Assembly: GCA_018714685.1 (NCBI GenBank) | Contig: DVNC01000008.1 | Span: 1 to 25,731 of the forward strand | DNA: 25,731 bases | DNA from: Scatocola faecipullorum | GTDB lineage: Bacteria; Pseudomonadota; Alphaproteobacteria; RF32; CAG-239 | Direction of reading: 5' to 3' | In this document: positions 21,289-25,731 of the stretch, in pieces | Layout of the letters: the number at the start of each line of letters is the position of its first letter | Numbering within the stretch: position 1 is the stretch's first letter | Notes under the pieces: model-generated | What the model saw: the letters and a program-made list of their open reading frames with translations, nothing else | What the model was told of the DNA's origin: nothing | The model's database searches: none | Position numbers and translations under genes: made by a program

Positions 21289-22164
21289 TTATTTCCTTTT
21301 CGGGGCGGAATTTCCGAAGTATTCAAAAAATTCGGAGTCCGGAGACAAGACCAAAGAAGCGCTGCCGTCAGCCAAGGCGTTTTTGTAGGCTTCCAGCGAA
21401 CGGTAGAAGGCGTAAAACTGCGGGTCGAGGTTGGCTGCGTCATTCCAGATTTTAATGGCCTGTTCGTCACCCTGACCGCGGGTAATCTGCGCCTGTTTTT
21501 CAGCTTCGGCGATGATGATGGTGCGTTCTTTTTCGGCTTTGGCGCGAATCTGCTGTGCCTGCTGCTGCCCCTGAGCGCGGAATTCTTTGGCATCGCGTTC
21601 GCGTTCGGTTTTCATGCGGGCGTTAATCGCCTGCAGAACCTGAAGCGGCAAATCTGCCCGGCGGATACGCACGTCAGCGACGCTGACGCCGATTTGGGCG
21701 GCATCGCTTTTGACAGCCGAACTGATGTCGCTCATAATCTGGGTCCGTTTCTGGGAGAGCAGTTCCGGCAGAGTAATGCGGCCGAGAATTTTACGGACGG
21801 AAGAATTGACGATTTCCGCCAGTTTGCCGCGGGCCTGCTCTTCGGTGCGGACGGTCTTGTAAAAACGCAGCGGATCAACGATTTTATAGCGGGTGAAACT
21901 GTCAACGTCGAGACGTTTTTTGTCATTAAGGACGATTTCCTGTGCCGGCGGGTCAAGGTTTAACAAACGTGTGTCGTAAATGACCACGTTTTGAATAAAC
22001 GGCACTTTGAATTTCAGTCCCGGTTCCTTGACCAGGCGCATCGGTTCGCCGAACTGGAGGACAATCGCCTGTTCCGGCTGGGCAACGATATAAACGGAAT
22101 TGGCACCGACAAACAAAACGACAGCCAGAACCGCCAGAAGATAATATTTGTAACGATTAAACAT
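21289..22164 (-). CDS. hflC: HflC, modulator of FtsH protease
   Basis: An SPFH/prohibitin-domain membrane protein that forms a complex with HflK around FtsH. One N-terminal membrane helix (about residues 6-24, YYLLAVLAVVLFVGANSVYI) is followed by the SPFH domain with EQAIVLQFGEPMRLVKEPGL and VPFIQNVVIYDTRLLNLD. A long coiled coil (about 185-240, many Arg, Glu, Gln, Ala) follows. A 291-residue length fits alphaproteobacterial HflC. AGGAG lies seven bases before the ATG at 22164; the nearby ATG at 22170 is only one base away and is rejected. It begins ten bases after the end of hflK. Confidence 0.95.
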   Translation of the reverse strand: MFNRYKYYLLAVLAVVLFVGANSVYIVAQPEQAIVLQFGEPMRLVKEPGLKFKVPFIQNVVIYDTRLLNLDPPAQEIVLNDKKRLDVDSFTRYKIVDPLRFYKTVRTEEQARGKLAEIVNSSVRKILGRITLPELLSQKRTQIMSDISSAVKSDAAQIGVSVADVRIRRADLPLQVLQAINARMKTERERDAKEFRAQGQQQAQQIRAKAEKERTIIIAEAEKQAQITRGQGDEQAIKIWNDAANLDPQFYAFYRSLEAYKNALADGSASLVLSPDSEFFEYFGNSAPKRK

Positions 22165-22174
22165 GGGCATTCTC

Positions 22175-23227
22175 CTATTTCTCGGTTGCAACGGTTGACG
22201 TATTGGTGTTCAGCGGCAGCAGGGGCAGCACATTGTTGCCTTTGGCCGACTGGTCGAGAATAATCTTGTTTGATTTGTTCAGGACGTTTTCCATCGTTTC
22301 GAGATACAGGCGTTTGCTGGTAACTTCTTTGCCCTGTTTATAGGCGTTATAGACCGAGATAAAACGTTCGGCGTCACCTTTGGCTTTGTTAACCACGGCT
22401 TCTTTGTAGGCCTGAGCGTTTTGCAGGCGCTGGGAGGCTTCGCCGCGAGCCTTGGGCAGAATTTCGTTGCGATAGGCTTCGGCCTCGTTTTTGAAACGTT
22501 CCATATCCGCTTTGGCGCGCTGAACTTCGTTGAAGGCATCGACAACCTGTTTGGGCGGATCGGCCTTTTGCAGTTTGACACGGACGATTTCTATGCCGGA
22601 GCCGAATTCGTCAAGCACTTTCTGCAGTTCGGCCTTGGTTTCGTCTTCAACTTTGCCGCGGTCGCCGGTGATAATCGGCTGCATTTCAGACTGTCCGACA
22701 ATTTCGCGCAGAACCGACTGGGCGGCGACCTGAACGGTGATGTCCGGGCTGCGCATGTTGAAGAGGTAGTCTTTGGCATTTTTGATGCGCCAGACAACAG
22801 TCAGGTTAATGTCAACGATGTTTTCGTCGCCGGTCAGCATGTGGCTTTCGGTGAAAGAGTTGCTGCCGCTGCTGTAAGCGGCTTCGCCGATGGTGATGCT
22901 TCTTTCCTGAGTGATGCTGACTTTTTCGACGCTTTCAATCGGGTAGGGCAGATGGTAGTGCAGGCCGGCATCGGTCGTGTAGGCATAAGCGCCGAAACGC
23001 AGAACGACGCCCTGTTCGCTGGGCTGAATTTGATAAAAGCCTGAAAGCAGCCAAATAACCAGCAGCGCAAGAAGCGCCCAGCGGATTTTGAAATCAAATC
23101 CGTCGTCTTTTTTTATGCGCTCCAGCACGCTGAAATCGACGACTTTAGGACTGTTTAAGGTTTCTTCATTGTCGCCCCAGGGGTTTGCATTGTCATTGTT
23201 TCCCCATGGTCCTTGATTTTTTGCCAT
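22175..23227 (-). CDS. hflK: HflK, modulator of FtsH protease
   Basis: Partner of HflC. The Gly/Asn-rich cytoplasmic start (GPWGNNDNANPWGDNEE) is typical of HflK. One membrane helix follows (about residues 50-66, ALLALLVIWLLSGFYQI), then the SPFH domain with SEQGVVLRFGAYAYTTDAGL and LPYPIESVEKV, and a coiled coil of about 230-310. A 350-residue length is usual. ATG at 23227 has AGAGG eight bases upstream; a GTG at 23236 overlaps that site and is rejected. First gene of the operon hflK-hflC-degP-holC-ddpX; its promoter should lie in the 107-bp region shared with mrp. Confidence 0.95.
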   Translation of the reverse strand: MAKNQGPWGNNDNANPWGDNEETLNSPKVVDFSVLERIKKDDGFDFKIRWALLALLVIWLLSGFYQIQPSEQGVVLRFGAYAYTTDAGLHYHLPYPIESVEKVSITQERSITIGEAAYSSGSNSFTESHMLTGDENIVDINLTVVWRIKNAKDYLFNMRSPDITVQVAAQSVLREIVGQSEMQPIITGDRGKVEDETKAELQKVLDEFGSGIEIVRVKLQKADPPKQVVDAFNEVQRAKADMERFKNEAEAYRNEILPKARGEASQRLQNAQAYKEAVVNKAKGDAERFISVYNAYKQGKEVTSKRLYLETMENVLNKSNKIILDQSAKGNNVLPLLPLNTNTSTVATEK

Positions 23228-23334
23228 ATTTTGCACCTCTGTCTATTTTATTAATTGCTTTGTTCTCATATATAATATAAATATCAGCTAAAAACAATTG
23301 ATGATAAAACTATCAACAGGCAGAGGAGCGCATT

Positions 23335-24333
23335 ATGGAAAGTGAAATCAGCCGGATTGCCGGCGAATATTTCAATGCCGCAGATATTGAAAGCGTTAAA
23401 GTCAATGATAAACGGATTATCGTAACTTTACGGAACGGCAATGAAAATTCCGATAAAGACGAGGCGCTGAAACAGCGATTGTCAGCGTTGGCCGGGGAGC
23501 GCAGAATTTCGGTGATTCATACCGGTGAAAAGGCAGCCCCGTCGCTGAAACCTGAGGAAGAAAAATGGCTGGTTCCGGGCGTGAAGAAGATTATTGCCGT
23601 GGCTTCGGGAAAAGGCGGGGTCGGTAAATCGACAACTTCGGTCAATCTGGCTTTGGCTTTAGCCCAAACCGGACTTAAAACGGCTTTGTTTGATGCCGAT
23701 ATTTACGGGCCGTCGGTTCCGACGATGCTGGGATATGAGGGGGTGGCACCGGTGTCTTATGACGGCAAAACTTTTGAACCGTTTCAATATCTGGGCATTA
23801 AGTCGATGTCCATCGGTACGCTGATTGATAAGGATGTTCCGTTGATTTGGCGCGGGGCCAAAGCCTGCGGGGCCATTCAGCAGCTTTTGACCGAGGTTAA
23901 CTGGGGCGGAACGGATGTGCTGGTTATCGATATGCCGCCGGGAACCGGAGATATTCAGATTACGTTGTCGCAGAAACTGGATTTTGCCGGTGCGGTTATT
24001 GTTTCTACCCCGCAGGATATTGCGCTGATTGATGCGGTAAAAGGCGTTAATATGTTCAAAAAAGTTAATGTGCCGATTTTGGGCATTGTGGAAAATATGA
24101 GCTATTATATTTGCGAGCATTGCGGTGCCCGGGCGGATATTTTCGGCCATGAGGGTGCCCGTAAGACGGCAGAGAAACTGGGAGAGACTTTTTTGGGCGA
24201 AATTCCGCTGCATATTGCCATCCGCGAAAACTCGGATGCGGGAACACCGGTGGTTTACTCCATGCCGGGCAGTGCTTATGCCAATGCTTATTTGGCTGTT
24301 GCCCGTCAGATTAAAGAAAAACTCGGCTTTTGA
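23335..24333 (+). CDS. mrp: Mrp/ApbC iron-sulfur cluster carrier ATPase
   Basis: Binds and delivers iron-sulfur clusters. An N-terminal MIP18-like domain (about residues 1-65) precedes the P-loop ATPase. The deviant Walker A motif is GKGGVGKST (92-100), the switch is DADIYGPSVP (120-129), and Walker B lies in VLVIDMPPGTGD. The Cys260-x2-Cys263 pair (YYICEHCG) forms the shared cluster site at the dimer interface. Length, 332 residues, is normal. GAGGAG lies seven bases before the ATG. It is divergent from hflK and ends at a strong bidirectional terminator. Confidence 0.96.
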   Translation: MESEISRIAGEYFNAADIESVKVNDKRIIVTLRNGNENSDKDEALKQRLSALAGERRISVIHTGEKAAPSLKPEEEKWLVPGVKKIIAVASGKGGVGKSTTSVNLALALAQTGLKTALFDADIYGPSVPTMLGYEGVAPVSYDGKTFEPFQYLGIKSMSIGTLIDKDVPLIWRGAKACGAIQQLLTEVNWGGTDVLVIDMPPGTGDIQITLSQKLDFAGAVIVSTPQDIALIDAVKGVNMFKKVNVPILGIVENMSYYICEHCGARADIFGHEGARKTAEKLGETFLGEIPLHIAIRENSDAGTPVVYSMPGSAYANAYLAVARQIKEKLGF

Positions 24334-24348
24334 TTTTGTCGGAGTATG

Positions 24349-24383
24349 AAAAAACAGCCTCGGTTACCGAGGCTGTTTTTTTT
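24349..24383. terminator. Bidirectional terminator between mrp and the secreted protein operon
   Basis: A 15-bp perfect stem: AAAAAACAGCCTCGG (24349-24363) with CCGAGGCTGTTTTTT (24367-24381), three-base loop. Eight T follow on the plus strand and six A precede it, giving a U-tract for both convergent units. Confidence 0.93.
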
Positions 24384-24846
24384 AGTTTCCGGCAAAGGGA
24401 ACAAAATATAATTGTACGTTGTCTGCGTCAATATTAATGCTGTCGCCGGATGCGACCATCAGAAAGAAAGTAGTTCCCTGTTTTTGAAGTCCGGTAATGG
24501 AACCAATTTTTGTACCGTTAACGGTGACGAATGCACCATATTTATTAATGTCAAAAAATTTGCCAAAGATAAATCCGCTTGATGAGGGATAAAAGCTTCC
24601 TTTGCTGACAGTTCTTTTTTTTGACCAATTGGGTTTAAATTGTTTGATGACATCTGCTTTTTTAGTGCAGTTAAAATAGGATGTGTTAAAGGGGCACTTC
24701 ATCGGGGTATTGACACAGTCTGAAGTTGAGCCGGTATAAGTATATCCGAGGCTTGAGCACGATGGCTGAACGGCACATTGGGCTTTGGCATAGAGGGGGG
24801 CGAGAGAGGCCCAAAGAGCGGCGGCAAAAAAGATGATAGGTTTCAT
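24382..24846 (-). CDS. Secreted cysteine-motif protein (154 aa)
   Basis: A signal peptide covers about residues 1-22 (cut after LYAKA). The mature N-terminus holds a six-cysteine block: CAVQPSCSSLGYTYTG, then DCVNTPMKCPFNTSYFNC. The rest (about residues 65-154) is a small beta-rich domain without cysteines, ending YFVPFAGN. The block Leu-Gly-(Tyr/Phe) ... Cys-Pro-(Phe/Tyr)-Asn ... Cys is repeated in the upstream gene, so both belong to one family of exported proteins. Oxidised disulfides in the periplasm or outside the cell are likely. GGAGAA precedes the ATG; the gap from the upstream gene is 34 bases, so they form an operon. Confidence 0.82.
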   Translation of the reverse strand: MKPIIFFAAALWASLAPLYAKAQCAVQPSCSSLGYTYTGSTSDCVNTPMKCPFNTSYFNCTKKADVIKQFKPNWSKKRTVSKGSFYPSSSGFIFGKFFDINKYGAFVTVNGTKIGSITGLQKQGTTFFLMVASGDSINIDADNVQLYFVPFAGN

Positions 24847-24880
24847 AGATATTCTCCATAATAACGGTTAGATAACAAAA

Positions 24881-25684
24881 TCAGAGTTTGATCCAGCATT
24901 TCATCCAGGCGCAGTCTGAAATATTGGTATAGCCGGATTTGCAAACCCAGCTCTGGCATTTTGAGGCACAGTCATCATAATGCTCGGAGCAATAGCTGTT
25001 TTGCGGCAGCGCAACGTCTTCTCTCTTGTGGCAGTTATCGGGATAGGGTGTTTTGCAGACGGAAGCGCAGGGAGCCGGATAATATTCTTTGCATCCCCAT
25101 GGGCCGTTGTTGTCCTCGGGGCAGACGCAAGCAGCATATCTGGTGCCGTTGTCGTCGGAGCAGGCCTCACCTTTAATCTTGGGTGCGTCACAGGAGGCAA
25201 AAGGATACTGCGCAGTGTCACAGTAACAGCGATGTTTGCCGCCGCAGACGTCAACACTGAGGGTACGCGGTGAAGAACAGCTTGCCGGAGTGTAAATGTA
25301 AGCGGCATCGCAGCATTTATCATAAATCTTGTCGTTATAAGGACAGGCGCGGTTAAACAGGCCGGAAGCACAGGATGAGACGGCAAACCCCAGCCGTTGG
25401 CAATAATCGTTGGAAGGGTCGTCAAAATTCTGTTTTCCGAAATCGTTAAAAGTAAGGCCTTGGTCTCCGACGATAAAATGAACGGCAGCGAGCTTGTAGG
25501 AGGGCAGACGGAAATCTCCGCCTGCCGTTGATACGGCTTCAAGACTTTGGCTTTGATTCGTATCTATGAGGCTGGTGTCTGATAAGAGGAACTTTCCGGA
25601 AAAGTCGTATTCGACGGAACCGGCGTTAACGGGAGCCGCGGTTAAACACACGGCGCAGCCCAAACCAAGAACAGCTTTCATCAT
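24881..25684 (-). CDS. Secreted cysteine-rich protein (267 aa)
   Basis: A signal peptide covers about residues 1-21 (MMKAVLGLGCAVC... cut after PVNA). After a cysteine-free start of about 75 residues (VEYDFSGKFLLSD), the mature protein has about 23 cysteines in the last 175 residues, in pairs such as CYC, CVC and CC. One block, YCQRLGFAVSSCASG...CPYNDKIYDKC, matches the motif of the downstream gene. The rest resembles repeated disulfide-linked modules, as in adhesive or surface proteins (inference). The frame is open to 25708, but GAGAGG lies just before the ATG pair at 25684/25681, which gives the signal peptide start. Promoter at 74-102 if the contig is circular. Confidence 0.82.
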   Translation of the reverse strand: MMKAVLGLGCAVCLTAAPVNAGSVEYDFSGKFLLSDTSLIDTNQSQSLEAVSTAGGDFRLPSYKLAAVHFIVGDQGLTFNDFGKQNFDDPSNDYCQRLGFAVSSCASGLFNRACPYNDKIYDKCCDAAYIYTPASCSSPRTLSVDVCGGKHRCYCDTAQYPFASCDAPKIKGEACSDDNGTRYAACVCPEDNNGPWGCKEYYPAPCASVCKTPYPDNCHKREDVALPQNSYCSEHYDDCASKCQSWVCKSGYTNISDCAWMKCWIKL

Positions 25685-25731
25685 ACACCTCTCTATAACT
25701 GAAACCATACCTCTTACAGTATGTCATAATT
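25645..25731. repeat. 87-bp terminal direct repeat, right copy
   Basis: Identical to positions 1-87. Contains the first residues and ribosome-binding site of the cysteine-rich secreted gene and the -10 (25718-25723) of its promoter. The -35 box would lie past the end of the window. Confidence 0.97.

Noticed and set aside
22421..23044. 207-residue plus-strand frame opposite hflK
   Set aside because: Antisense to a conserved coiled-coil gene, with Gly/Phe/Ala-rich shadow composition.
1..25731. Plasmid or phage genome
   Set aside because: The ends overlap, but no replication, partition, mobilisation, capsid, terminase or integrase genes are seen and most recognised genes are chromosomal housekeeping genes.

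Overview
The window looks like chromosomal DNA from an uncultured Gram-negative bacterium, most likely an alphaproteobacterium of moderate to low GC. Pointers are the contiguous order hflK-hflC-degP-holC, an iron superoxide dismutase, a YbiI-type zinc-finger protein, an Mrp/ApbC protein, and a tRNA-Glu(CTC) with encoded CCA. Two cysteine-rich secreted proteins resemble families I associate with gut-dwelling uncultured alphaproteobacteria (recollection, not a search). I see no phage structural genes, transposases, CRISPR array, plasmid replication, partition or mobilisation genes, or rRNA.

The first 87 bases are repeated exactly as the last 87 (25645-25731), so the contig closes on itself. The closure is coherent: the cysteine-rich gene at the right end gets a -35 box only from the left end, and after closure it lies divergent from sodB.

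Layout. 1-1717: sodB, two small hypothetical genes and tRNA-Glu. 1718-3950: an AT-rich accessory patch with three unrecognised genes, one possibly frameshifted. 3951-6732: a hexapeptide-repeat acetyltransferase, a YwqK-like repeat protein, a small membrane protein and an O6-alkylguanine-DNA alkyltransferase. 6883-8558: a tandem pair of unrecognised related proteins. 8645-10395: a 59-residue gene and a GNAT acetyltransferase, divergent from a LysR regulator. 10486-13530: a DUF5131 protein, a 49-residue lipoprotein, a membrane protein with undecapeptide repeats and a lysozyme-like tail, and a YqaA-type protein. 13609-17938: an MFS transporter, a 26-residue-repeat protein, YbiI, and three hypothetical proteins. 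17975-18670: a sugar-phosphate transferase. 23227-18833 (minus): an envelope quality-control operon, hflK-hflC-degP-holC-D-Ala-D-Ala dipeptidase. 23335-24333: mrp. 25684-24382 (minus): two secreted cysteine-rich proteins.

The clearest joint function is the minus-strand operon. HflK and HflC form the membrane complex that modulates the FtsH protease, DegP degrades or refolds periplasmic proteins, and the dipeptidase acts on a cell-wall precursor. Most other units are one or two genes, bounded by strong hairpin terminators, several of them bidirectional between convergent genes. No gene-free stretch exceeds 300 bases; the longest, 12794-13074, is AT-rich and carries one copy of a recurring promoter-region motif (see findings).
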